64,000 nucleotides of DNA from Larix kaempferi (taxonomy: Eukaryota; Streptophyta; Pinopsida; Pinales; Pinaceae). The position numbers and the translations under genes were made by a program. Below are positions 45,761 through 55,943 of this stretch, in pieces (position 1 is the stretch's first letter; each line of letters starts with the position of its first letter). The notes below the pieces were generated by a model. It made no database searches. It had not been told where the DNA came from and was given only the letters and a program-made list of their open reading frames with translations. The stretch covers positions 806,001 through 870,000 of the forward strand of contig BSBM01000190.1 of NCBI GenBank assembly GCA_027924585.1, in the 5' to 3' direction.

Positions 45761-47079
45761 ATGTCTCACCACACCAAGCTTGAGGATAAGCTTGAAGGGG
45801 TTGATAACTTCCGAGCTTGGAAGTATAGGATTGGGTTAATCCTGGAAGAGAATGAGTTGAACTCATATATAAAAGAAGACATCCCTATCCCAGAGGATGA
45901 AGAGGCCAAGGTATTGCATAAGAAGAACTTGGTCAAGGCAAAGAGAATCATTGCTAATTCTATCAAAGACCATCTCATACCCCATGTGTCTTCTCTAAAG
46001 ACACCCAAGGAGATGTTTGACTCTTTGACCAAGCTATTTGAAGGGAAGAACATAAATCGTAAGATGACTCTACGGAATCAATTGAAAGGGGTCAAGATGT
46101 GAATGGAGAAACCATTCAATCTTACTTCTCCAAGGTCTCTCAGATCAAGGAGCAACTTGAAGCTGTGGATGAAGTAGTGGACAATGGTGAAGTTGTTATG
46201 ACCACTCTGAATGGCCTACCTAGGTCATGGGACTCCTTTATTCAAGGAATTTGTGCAAGAAAGAAATTGATCTCTTTCAGTAAACTATGGGAGGAATGCT
46301 CTCAAGAAGAAGCTAGACTTATAGCTTGTGAGGAAAAGATGGGAGGTGAAGATCAAGCTCTCACAACTCACACCAAAAGAAGCAAGCCCAAGAAGGAGCA
46401 CTCTCACTACAAAAGATCCTATCAAAAGAATAAGAAGGATCTAAGATGCTTCACATGCAATGAGAAGGGTCACTTTGCTTCAGATTGTCCCAAGAACAAA
46501 AGGGATAATAATAACAACTCCAGCAAGAAGAAGAATGGCAGCAAAAGAAAGTTCCATGCTCATGCTGCTGAGGATGATGAACCTCCAAAGAAGAAGGCTA
46601 GGGCAGAAAGTGATGATAGTGATGATGACTCATCAAGTGAAGAAGAGTATGTTCTAATCTCTTCTCTCATAGATACTATCTCCCATGGTTGTAATGATTG
46701 GTTGATTGACAGTGGGGCTTCCAAACACATGACTGGGTTTAAGGAATCTTTTGTGAATCTATCTGAACATGAATCACCTCATAAGGTGAAACTTGGGGAT
46801 GATTATCAATACCCAATCAAAGGAAGTGGTGAAGCCTCCTACAACCTAGATTCTGGAAAATATTTGGAGATGAAAGAAGTCCTTTATGTACCTGGGCTCA
46901 AGAAGAACTTACTCTCCATCTCTGCATTGGATGCAAAAGGTATGAGGGTTTCATTTGTGGATGGCCAAGTCCTAATGTGGCCAAAGGGTAAAACAATCGA
47001 TGATGCAGTAGTGATTGGAGAGCAAGAGGGAGGATTGTACAATTTGAAGGGACAACTTGAACATGCCATGGTGACATAA
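45761..47079 (+). pseudogene. gag: Element B gag and protease (Copia)
   Basis: ATG 45761 (MSHHTKLEDKLEGVDNFRAW) opens a Copia Gag of the UBN2 type. An extra 2 bases near 46098 shift the frame, and the second part (46099-47079) is fully open. It has SFIQGICARKK, one CCHC knuckle CFTCNEKGHFASDC (46447-46489), a Lys/Ser/Asp-rich linker, and the protease with WLIDSGASKHMTG (about 46699-46735, DSGA intact) and LYVPGLKKNLLSISAL. It ends GLYNLKGQLEHAMVT at a TAA where Copia proteins normally continue into the GAG_pre-integrase motif, so the break is at the edge of the foreign segment. Apart from one frameshift, this part is well preserved. Confidence 0.92.
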
Positions 47080-48368
47080 AGACAAAGATTCATCCATATT
47101 CATGGATCACATAGAGGTATGTATAATTTGTTTTTTCAAAAGTTAACTAATGAGTTATGCAGGTCATTGAAGAGAACAAGAACACATTGCTAGACATAAC
47201 TAGCAAATATGGTGACCAGGTATGTGTTTCTTATATCATAGGATCTATTATATAAATATGCATGACATGATTGATGATGTTTATTCATGAAGTCATAGGT
47301 TTGAATAATCATGGGTATATGCATGTTACGTGTCTTACCTTATTTAATGTTATGACTAACCAGAAGAGTCATAGGTTTGAGTAATCACAGGTTTAGACAT
47401 GTTATGACTAACCTTAAGAATCCTATATAAACCTTGAATGCTAATGCTTATTATTTCTGTTTGAAATGATCATGACTATACATGCTTGAGATTATTGTGT
47501 TTTAATAGTATACTAATGAATGTATGATTTTGTATGAGATCACAAGGATAACACAATCATGATACTAATAAGCATGCATAGGGACAAAGGATGAATATGA
47601 GTTCAAGAACAGGTAATCTAGGAAGCAAAGATCAAGAGGGAACACACTCCAGTGGTTTCTACAAGGGTGCAGATATTCAGAGGGAGTTGTCCATCTCTCT
47701 ACATTCCACAACAGAAAGGTGTAGAAGGACTCCAGTAGCTCCTGCAAGGAAGCAAAGACTCAGAGGGAGTCCACCCAACAAACAAACAAAGATAAGTATT
47801 TTAATTATCATTTCTTGCATATTTTTTTGCTTAAATAAAATTGTTCAATGATGTATATGCTCATGTTCCTAGACTTAGGATATGATTGCATTAATGAACA
47901 GTATACTACTAATATGCATGTGTTGGGTAAGTGGCCTATGGCACTGTACAACATTCCATTGCTACTTATCTAGAATGAAACCTCTTTGCTGACATGTTGG
48001 GAGTAGTGCAAACTCTTAACAATGTTCTGGTAGAGACTGGAAGGCATCTAGAAAGTTATGGAACATGGATAAATGTTGTATTGAAGCAATGGCTAAGATA
48101 ACTTCATGATTGCATGACATATTTTTTTATGTGTAAATAATTTGTTCTGAAAATTATGAGATGTTTCTAATCATGCAATTTAACTTGTTTTGTAGGAAAG
48201 ACTGTATATCTTCACTTACAAAAGGACTACAACATTTGTTCCAGCAACAAAGATATCTATTGAAGATATTGCAGTTCCCAGGATCTGGGATGAAGAAATG
48301 GAATGCCATGATCTGTCGATCATGAATAAGATGTTTGGGATGCAATCCCAAGACCTGACAGGGACTCA
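47080..48368 (+). other. Foreign segment replacing integrase/RT core in element B
   Basis: This 1.29 kb holds no Copia motif although it lies between protease and RT end. It alternates AT-rich and exon-like stretches. 'gagttatgcag' precedes a 57-nt open island (47161-47217, VIEENKNTLLDITSKYGDQ), which is followed by GTATGTGT. An open island lies at 47591-47810 with Arg/Ser-rich residues. Another is at about 47987-48101 (MLGVVQTLNNVLVETGRHLE). A 'ttttgtag' end is followed by an open island from 48196 (ERLYIFTYKRTTTFVPATK). This looks like a captured gene fragment with introns, but I recognise no gene, and the islands could be chance. Confidence 0.5.
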
Positions 48369-49346
48369 CATGTGTGTAGATTGAAGAAATCCTTGTATGG
48401 CTTGTAGCAAGCTCCCAGAACTTGGTATGATACAAAGAGAAAGCTTGCTGCTAAGTTCGATATGAAAGATTTGGGAATGATGCACTATTTCCTAGGTATG
48501 GAGGTGTGGCAGAGTGCAGGTGGGAACTTCCTTGGTCAAGGGAAGTACACAGTAGATATCCTGAAGAGATTCGAGATGATGGATTGCAAGGCCATGGCCA
48601 CACCTATGGCATCGAATCTGAAGCTTCTATGTGATGCTTCATCTGAGCCGATTGATGTCTCTATGTATCGTCAGATAATTGGGTCCTTGATGTACCTGAC
48701 GAACACGAGACCAGATATTTGCTTTGCGGTGAACACATTGAGTCAGTTCCTAACAGATCCGAGGAGTGTTCATCTGGTTGTTGTAAAGCATGTTCTGAGG
48801 TACCTGAAGGGTACAGTGGATTATGGGCTCAAGTATGAAGCGAATCAAAAGTTTAACTTGCAGGGTTATGTTGATTCAGATTGGGCTGGCAATGCTGCAG
48901 ATAGGAAGAGCACATCTGGGTGCTGCTTCAATATGGGATCACGTGTGATCTCTTGGTTTAGCAGGAAGCAGTCCTACGTGGCACTGAGTACAGTTGAGGC
49001 AGAGTATGTTGCAGCCTGTTCAGCTAGTTGTGAGGCAGTATGGCTACAAAAGCTACTGTTTGAGTTATTTGATCTCCCGTTGGATGCTACTGGTATCTTC
49101 TGTGATAACCAGAGTTGTGTGAAGTTGTCCGAGAACTCAGTGTTTCATGACAAGTTGAAACACATAGAGATCAAATATCACTATATCAGGGATATGGTGC
49201 AAAGAGGAGCTGTGAAGCTCCTGTATGTTGTGACGGACGAGCAGATTGCAAATGTGTTGACGAAGCCACTAGCCAGGGTGAAGTTCGAGTACTTCAGAGA
49301 GAGGCTTGGTGTTCTTCGGATTGATGACACTTCGAGGAAGAAGTGA
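48369..49346 (+). pseudogene. pol: Element B reverse transcriptase C-terminus and RNase H (Copia)
   Basis: It resumes with HVCRLKKSLYGL, a stop, then QAPRTWYD. About 40 residues that should carry YVDD are missing, and the frame continues KLAAKFDMKDLGMMHYFLG. From 48462 it is open for 294 codons: IGSLMYLTNTRPDICFAVN, then RNase H with VDSDWAGNAADRKSTSGCCF, STVEAEYVAACSA, FCDNQSCVKLSENSVFHD and HIEIKYHYIRDMV. It ends in TSRKK at 49346. RNase H looks complete, but RT cannot work without the YVDD core. Confidence 0.93.
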
Positions 49347-49456
49347 TGGACACATTTGTTGAAGCCATTCCAAGCATGTTGGAAGGAGGATCCTTCACAT
49401 GGCTATGGATGTAAGTGCTGGATGATGAGCATCAAGATGATGTTCTGGTTTCTACT

Positions 49457-49735
49457 TTGTATGATCAGTTGGATCATTTATATATATATGTATGCATCAT
49501 GTTGGATGTTGGATATGATCAGTTGGATCATTTATATGTATATACGCATCATGCTGGATGCTGGATATGATCAGTTGGATCATTTATATGTATATACGCA
49601 TCATGTTGGATGTTGGATATGATCAGTTGGATCATTTATATGTATATGTATGTACGCATCATGTTGGATGCTGGATATGATCAGTAGGATCATTTGTATG
49701 TATTTTGTATATGCATCATGTTGGATGCTTGGGCC
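49457..49735. repeat. Tandem repeat, about five units of 52-58 bp
   Basis: Units carry 'tatgatcagttggatcattt' and 'gcatcatgttggatg'. The core TGATCAGTTGGATCA is near-palindromic. It lies just after the RNase H gene of element B. Confidence 0.9.
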
Positions 49736-50071
49736 ATGTATCTGTATATGTATCAAGTGGATACATTGTATGATCAGGTGGATCATGTATGGTGATATGT
49801 ATCATGTATTTGTATTTGAATCCGATGGATACACTGTATGATCAGGTGGATCATGTATGATGATATGTATCAGGTAGATACTTGGTATGCATTAGGTAGA
49901 TGCATGATATGATCAGGATGATCATGGATGACGAGCTTCAGGATGTTGCTCTAGATGACATGCAGCAGGATGTTGCAGTGATGATGATCAGGATGATCAT
50001 GTGTACATCAGGATGATGTATGGTGAGTATCAGGTTGATACTCTATGGCCGTGGATCAAGTTGTGCAGATG
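49736..50071. repeat. Degenerate continuation rich in gatcaggtggatcatg
   Basis: Scattered 'tgatcaggtggatcatgtat', 'gatatgtatcaggtagatac' and 'gatgatcaggatgatcatg' motifs, with no clear period. No gene. Confidence 0.6.
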
Positions 50072-50561
50072 AGCATATAATTTGGCCCTGGGAGATTTGC
50101 AGATAATCTTTCGAGGTTTTTCCTATGGCATATAATTTGGCCCTATGATATCTGGCAAATGCTCTTTCGAGGTTTTGCTCTGGGAGGACATATAATTCAG
50201 CCCTGGGATATCTGCAGATAGTCTTTTGAGGTTTTTCCTATGGCATATAATCTGGCCCTGGGATATCTGGCAGATTCTCTTTCGAGGTTTTGTCCTATGG
50301 CATATAATATGTCCCTGGGAGATCCAATAGGTTGAGCTGTGTGCTTGTAATAAGTCCTGGGATGCTCTTGCGAGGTTTTTCCATGACCACATATAATATG
50401 TCCCTGGGAGATCCTATAGGTAGAGCTGTGTGCTCGTAATAGCCTGGGATACTCTTGCGAGGTTTTGTGGTGAGATCACATATAATATGGCCCTGGGAGA
50501 TCCTATAGGTAGATCCGTGTGCTCGTAACAACCTAGGATGCTCTTTCGAGGTTTTGTGATG
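50072..50561. repeat. Tandem array of seven units in two length classes
   Basis: Each unit begins 'catataat.tggccctggga' and ends 'ctctttcgaggttttg'. The first four units are about 55-62 bp. The last three are about 85-90 bp, because they carry an added 'ctgtgtgctcgtaat' insert. It lies between the RNase H gene and the polypurine tract. Confidence 0.9.
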
Positions 50562-50783
50562 CACGTAATAAGTCCTGAGGATTCCACAATATGGCCAGTG
50601 ATGACGAATACCTGCAGGTGGTGGGCCTACATCCAGTATGAAAAAGGACTGGCTCTGTAGAACTTCCTATGACGAGTAGATTCAGAGATTGATTGAGATA
50701 GCAGCAGCAATGATGATGATCCAGAGAAGATGACTTGTGCTAGAAGACCTGTGTCAAGAAATACGTTCCTAGTTAAGAGGGAG

Positions 50784-51376
50784 TGTTGATGTATATGTAA
50801 CTTTGGAATGTATTTCATATATATTTATTATACCCTTATTAGAGATGTGTTATTCCTCTATAAGGAAGTGTCATCATGTGGATTGACAAGTGTCGCAAGT
50901 GTGTGTACTTGCCGATGGGTTATTAGACCACCATGTGTGGGGTCGGCCCTGAAATATATATATTATAATGTGGATGTACCTAGCTAGACAAGTCGGCCCC
51001 ATAAGGTCACTGGTAAAACAGGTTAGTATAAATAGAGATCAGGTGATCTCTATTTAGATCATTCGGAAAGTCATATCTCTCTCTCTCAGAAAGTGGTGCA
51101 CTAATGAGGAGGAGGATCATCTACTACTAGGAGACTATCTCAGTGTATTTTGGTTGTACTTTGGTTGAGCCATTGCTCTCTCTATCTCTAAGGAAGTTGT
51201 GGGGTTTTTCACCTTAGGGTTTTCCCCACAGAAACTCTGTGTCTCTTGTCTCTCATGCTTTTGATTCTAGTGATGCTTGTCATGCTTATTGTGATTGTTA
51301 TGCATTGATATATTGTATATGTTATTCTCTCAGTGAAGATCCTAGAGTATTGTGAATTAATGCTCAAAATTTAACA
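50784..51376 (+). repeat. 3' LTR of element B
   Basis: 593 bp, matching 44581-45186 with few differences. TATA box TATAAATA at 51027-51034. Polypurine tract AAGAGGGAG directly precedes it. Confidence 0.95.
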
Positions 51377-53064
51377 ATGAGATCCCAGTGTTGGCGCTCC
51401 TAGATTTCGACAAATTTTTCCAGGTCGATTGCGATGCAAGTGGAGTAGCAATTGGAGCAGTGTTGAGCTAGGAGGGTCAACCAATTGCATTCTTCAGTGA
51501 GAAGTTGGATGATGCGAAGCAGAAATATTCAGTATATGACCAGGAATTTTACGTTATTGTCCAAGCATTGAAGAAGTGGAGGCATTATTTGTTGCCCAAG
51601 GAATTTTTGTTGTACACAGATCACCAAGCACTGAGGTATTTGAATACCCAATCGAAGTTGAACCAACGTCACATGAAATGGGTCGAATTCCTACAGGGAT
51701 ATACATTCATGTTGTGACATAAGTCAAGAAAGTCAAATAAGGTTGCCAACGCGCTGAGTCAAAGAGTTGCATTGCTGAACACGGCGACAGTTCAGGAAAC
51801 AGGAATAGAGTCGATGAAGACAGAGTATGAGACCGACGAGGATTTTGCAAAATCACGGGAAGCTTGTCGTGAACCATGGAGTGTCGACAGAACTCCATAC
51901 TTGGATTATTTTATCCAAGAGGGATACTTGTTCAAGGGACAACAGTTGTGTATTCCCAGAGGATCAGTGAGAGAGAACCTAATCTGAGAGTTGCATAGCG
52001 ACGGATTAGTACGTCACTTTGGCATCGACAAGACTAGAGCATTGGTCAAAGAGAAATATTATTGGTCAGGAATGACAGGAGATGTAGGAAAGTGGGTTCG
52101 ACAATGTAGAGTTTTTCGGTTGGAAAAAGGAAGAAGTCAGAATACAGGGTTGTATACACCGTTACCTGTACCGAATACCCCATGGGATCACCTGAGCATG
52201 GATTTTGTGCTAGAATTGCCGAAGACGCAACAAGGGAGCGACTGCATTTTTGTTGTAGTCGACAGGTTCTCAAAAATGGCACACTTTATTCTGTGTCAGA
52301 AGACAAGTGACGCTACAGGCATTGTTATACTATTCTTCAAGGAAGTAGTCAGATTACATGGGTTGCCGAAGAGTATCACATCAGACAGAGATACCAAGTT
52401 TATGGGGCATTTATGGAGAACCCTATGAAAGAAACTGGACACAAGGTTGCATTTTAGCTCGGCATATCATCCGCAGACAAACGGGAAAACCGAGGTGGTG
52501 AACATAAGTTTGGGAAACCTTCTGAGATGTTTAATAGCTGACAGACCCAAGCAGTGGGAGAATGTGTTGGCGCAAGAAGAGTTTGCATATAAAAATTCTG
52601 TGAATCGGTCGACAGGTTTGAGCCCATTCCATATTGTTCAGGGAAGAATCCCACACGGAGTGGTAGATTTGGTCAAGTTACCGACAGAAACCAGGAAAAG
52701 CACAAATGCAAAATCATTTGCAGAGCATATGAAAGAAGTGCATGAAGATGTGCAAGAGCGCATAGTAAAGAGTAATGTGTCATACAAGTTGAGAGCCAAC
52801 AGGAAGAAAAGACTACAGTCATTCAGCAAAGGAGACTTGGTCTATGCACATTTGCGAAAAGAGAGATTTCCAACAGGAACATATAACAAACTGAAGCTGA
52901 AGAAGATTGGACCATGTAAGATTCTGAAGAAGATTTTGGACAACGGTTATGTATTGGAGCTTCCGAATGACTTGAACATTTCACCAACGTTTAATGTCTC
53001 AGATCTGTACAAATTTGAAGAAGGTTCGAGCAATGGAAGCGTGGAAGTGTCAGATATCGACTAG
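51377..53064 (+). pseudogene. pol: Element D RNase H and integrase
   Basis: Pol of D resumes after the B insertion. RNase H has [31 protein letters not shown] and LYTDHQALRYLNTQ. Stops lie near 51471 and 51716. The integrase zinc module is H(S/D)GLVRHFGIDKT followed by CRVFRLEK (second Cys pair damaged: WVRQCRVFR). The catalytic core has SMDFVLELPKTQQ (first Asp), ITSDRDTKFMGHLW (second Asp) and YHPQTNGKTEVVN (Glu), all present. The open part 52447-53064 ends in KIGPCKILKKI, the GPF/Y-type integrase C-terminal module. Stops near 51986 and 52426 break the frame. Confidence 0.93.
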
Positions 53065-53264
53065 ACGGAGCAAATTCCAGATCGAAAGAGGGAAGAAATC
53101 GCAGAAGTAATAGAGGAACGCGAAGTCAGGCGTACGCATAGTTCGCGAAGGAAGGAATACTTAGTGTGATGGGAGAATGATGAGTTGCAAGAGGCGACAT
53201 GGATTTTCAAAGAAGAGTTTAGGAGACTGACGGACCAGTCGAGTTTTTTTTTACCTGGGAAGTC
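53065..53264 (+). pseudogene. Element D chromodomain-like tail
   Basis: After a TAG at 53062 the same frame reads REEIAEVIEEREVRRTHSS, then RKEYLV, a TGA, WENDELQEATWIFKEEF. The aromatic and acidic spacing (Y-L-V-x-W...A-T-W) is that of a chromodomain in the second plant chromovirus group. It ends by the 3' LTR at 53265. Confidence 0.7.
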
Positions 53265-54254
53265 TGATGCAGAAGCATTAGGGCCTAGGTAGATCAGTCG
53301 AAGTTAATCTACTGGAGGAAAATCCTCTCCAGAAGGAGTGCCGACGACCACTGGTGCGGGAGAGAAGATTGACTTATCGAAGCCAATAAGTCGAGCAAGA
53401 GCAGTCGAGTATGAAACCAACATATGCAATGAAGTTGAGAGTCGACATGTTGGGGTCAACAGATGGTAGGTCAAGAGCGGAGCGTCGATGGTCGACATGC
53501 ATCGAACCACGACTCTGATAGGTTTGGGCATGAGCCAAGCGAGGAGGAACGAGTGGACTGGAAAAGCCTTGGGTTGTGAAAGGAAGCCGACGGGTAAGTC
53601 AAAGCTGATAGACAGTATGGACGACGTGATGGATTACTGTAGCCTGTCAGAAGGATGCGTAGAAGTCAAGGAGAGTACTTGGAAACAATTCGAGGTTGCT
53701 AAGGAATTTAATGACAGTTATTGCAGGTAGGTGAATACATGACAGATGTCATCACAGTCAGAGGCTGTGCAACACGGTTGGGGCGCTGACAGTTGCAGGT
53801 CTGCAGGAACAGATGGGATCGACAGATGGAGGATGTGTTTCTGGAGGATCGCAGTAGTCTCGGGAACAGCAGCAGCAGAGTAGAAGACCGGGGAAGGAAG
53901 ATCAGTTGGAGGGATTCCGCAGTGGATAGAGTTCGGGGAGAAGTTCTGTAGATTGGAGAGAACAGTCACACAGATTCTGAACGCAGAGGAGATTGAGCCA
54001 TAGCTCAGATTTTCGCAATGATCCAGGAGAGGGTGAGGTCAACACATTGAGAGAACACACAGTTACTTCTATGTTGTAACGGATAAGGCCGACAGTTAGT
54101 TAGTTATTTCATTTCTTTGCAGTTTGCATTGTAAGCGATTCAGAGAAGTAATATAAGCCAACTTCTGGCATGTTGTTTGCATCTTGTCTATGTGAACAGG
54201 TGTGTGGTGTGTATTGTTAAGCAAGAACCTTCTTGTCGAAGGCGCCTTGCGTCA
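53265..54254 (+). repeat. 3' LTR of element D
   Basis: 990 bp, TGATGCAGAAGC...CTTGCGTCA, aligned with 40643-41631. Followed by taata. Confidence 0.93.
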
Positions 54255-54531
54255 TAATACTTGGTTTCCACTCAACATAGTAGAAAGGAGTGAGAGGATG
54301 AATATATTTCAAATTCATGAATATGTTTTTACCTGCACTTTGTAAAACACTCGGAAGGAAAATTTTGTTATCCCAATCAAACTCTACTTCGACAATGTGC
54401 ACATTCGGGACTGTATCACATCAGGGCAGACTGCTAAGTGATCGGAGGCAATTTCCCCAGGAATTATGTAGTAACTCCACTGCTTCTAGTGCTACAATGG
54501 AAGTATCTGAGTGCGATTGGGTGCCTGATTA
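54255..54531 (-). pseudogene. gag: Element E (Copia) gag, 5' part
   Basis: Minus strand downstream of the PBS. An open stretch MHIVEVEFDWDNKIFLPSVL (54402 down) continues to MNLKYIHPLTPFYYVEWKPS at the junction, and on at 40642 as IMAYLKSHDLYD. Element D lies in between. The upstream 130 nt are leader or decayed. Confidence 0.65.
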
Positions 54532-54543
54532 GCTTTGATACCA
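54532..54543 (-). other. Primer-binding site of element E
   Basis: The minus strand reads TGGTATCAAAGC directly after the LTR, one change from the initiator-Met PBS. Confidence 0.8.
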
Positions 54544-55213
54544 TGTGAAATTTTTATCACAGTTGGATCTAGCAATAGAAAAATTCCTCACAATTTGTTT
54601 TCACAAAGATGCATAGAAAAGAGAAAAAAATGACAGAATTTGCTAGATGGGACAAACTCCAATTGAACAATTTTTATTCATCTGACCTATGCCAATATGT
54701 TGGATGCCTAAATATATTACAATAGGTAAAAATCGAGAGCCTCTAAAGGCATTCGAATGGCTCACATGTGGTAGGCTTAGATTTGACCAAATTCCTCATC
54801 TATGACAAGTGTCAATCTCCAACTCTTAGTAAATGGTCACGAATTGGCTAGGTGGGCCTAGGTAGACCATGAGTGACCAAAAAAAAACAGTGAGTGCCTT
54901 TTAGGATAAAAAGAAGGAATAGGTTGAGGAAAAAAAGTGGCAAACTTGCCCAATTCATCCGAGTGCTCATTATTCATCCTAATCCAAAGAAAAGTAGGAA
55001 AAGGTTGCTTTAACTCATAAAAGCAAGATAAAAGCAGGAAGTGGGCACTTTAGCTCATAAAAGTAGATTAAAAGCAAGAAGTGGACGCTATTGTGGATAA
55101 ACTATCACAAGGTGGACAAAATATGCACTAGGAATCCAACCAACTTAGTCAAAACCACTAGGAAGCAAAAAAGGCATATATTAAGGTCTAGATGGTTAAT
55201 TTATTCTAACACA
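54544..55213 (-). repeat. 5' LTR of element E (Copia)
   Basis: The minus strand starts TGTGTTAGAATAAATTAACC at 55213 and ends AAAAATTTCACA before the PBS. Its only copy in the window, because the left end of E is missing. It holds a 2-copy tandem of about 40 bp (55011-55091, 'ctcataaaagcaagataaaagc'). It interrupts element G in the middle of a recognisable codon series (RRCTHVTKS). Confidence 0.8.
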
Positions 55214-55943
55214 GACTTCGTAACGTGCGTGCATCTCCTTGCATACACCTCGTTTAGCTAGTTTTTCCACTGATCCATTGCATCCCATGAATTAGTATCA
55301 AAAAAGCAAACACTACACCAACTAATCTCTCCATTTGTAGTGGGGTTTATGTAATCTTCTTTCCTAGAAGTGACATTGTATATATTCTCTATCTCAACAC
55401 TACAGACATCATCCTTAACGAGTTATGTGTATGTATCTCCTTTAGTGGCATCCAAAGGAACTACTATTCGCAGTTCCTCTAACTCAAACGAAAATGGCAT
55501 TGCTCTCAAATGCCCAATCTATCCCCAACAGTGTTGGGTAGGGATCAGTATCCTCCATTATCTCAATCACTTCAAATTATGCCATTTTCTTTACTCAGTC
55601 AATGTTTAATTCCACATCAGTTAGTCTTTCAATAGGGATCACTTGTATTGATTAGCTAATCTGAGTTGTATGGGAGACCACACCATCTTGGCTTGCCCAT
55701 AAACTCCCAAATTTTCTTAGGAATAATGTTCACATCTTCCCCTAAGTCGAGCATTACATGTTTCATTTCTAATCCCCCCAACCCAAGGGACAACATGAAC
55801 TCCTTTCCAGTTCTTCTTTTCTTTCCCAGTCTGCACACATTTCTTTCGGGAAGTAGCACAGAAATAGGTTCTTTGGATTCATTAGACATTAGTAACTTTG
55901 AAAGCATGATTGTTACTTTATTAACAACATGAGGATCATTCAA
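55214..55943 (-). pseudogene. Element G protease and post-protease linker
   Basis: Minus strand. The open frame from 55943 has KKRRTGKEFMLSLGLGGLEM, then the active-site loop VMLDLGEDVNIIPKKIWEF (DLG form as in element A). Frame changes then give FEVIEIMEDTDPYPTLLGID (second protease hallmark), and the linker DYINPTTNGEISW ... MDQWKN ... ARRCTHVTKS. Each block has a clear counterpart in element A (for example DYVNPTADGHISW at about 6710). The frame is cut at 55213 by Copia E, just before A's capsid-like repeats would start. Confidence 0.85.

Larger units (their letters stand above)
44581..51376 (+). mobile_element. Element B: Copia retrotransposon nested in D
   Basis: LTRs at 44581-45186 and 50784-51376 (TGTTGATG...TTTAACA) have flanks ctgag and atgag, a 5-bp duplication with one change. 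PBS TGGTATCAGAGC lies at 45187-45198 and polypurine tract AAGAGGGAG at 50775-50783. It encodes gag, protease, and the end of RT plus RNase H. Integrase and the RT catalytic core are missing and about 1.3 kb of other DNA takes their place. The copy at 1-256 belongs to the same family. Confidence 0.95.
40643..54254 (+). mobile_element. Element D: Ty3/Gypsy chromovirus-like element, split by Copia B
   Basis: LTRs at 40643-41631 and 53265-54254 (TGATGCA...TGCATCA/TGCGTCA) have flanks taatc and taata, a 5-bp duplication with one mismatch. It inserted into the gag of Copia E. Interior order: initiator-Met PBS, gag with one CCHC knuckle, protease, RT (YLDD), [Copia B], RNase H, integrase, chromodomain-like tail. 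Stops are frequent. The coding match across the B insertion (KVTE | IPVLALLDF) proves one original frame. Confidence 0.95.

Noticed and set aside
49356-49841. Repeated Met/Ile/Asp-rich peptides on both strands
   Set aside because: They are translations of the 52-58-bp tandem repeat, not a gene.
49457-50561. Possible CRISPR-like array
   Set aside because: Units are contiguous and diverge along their full length with no unique spacers; the setting is a plant Copia element.
50123-50564. Minus-strand repeated peptides (GHIICHR type)
   Set aside because: Produced by reading the tandem array; no start context or family.
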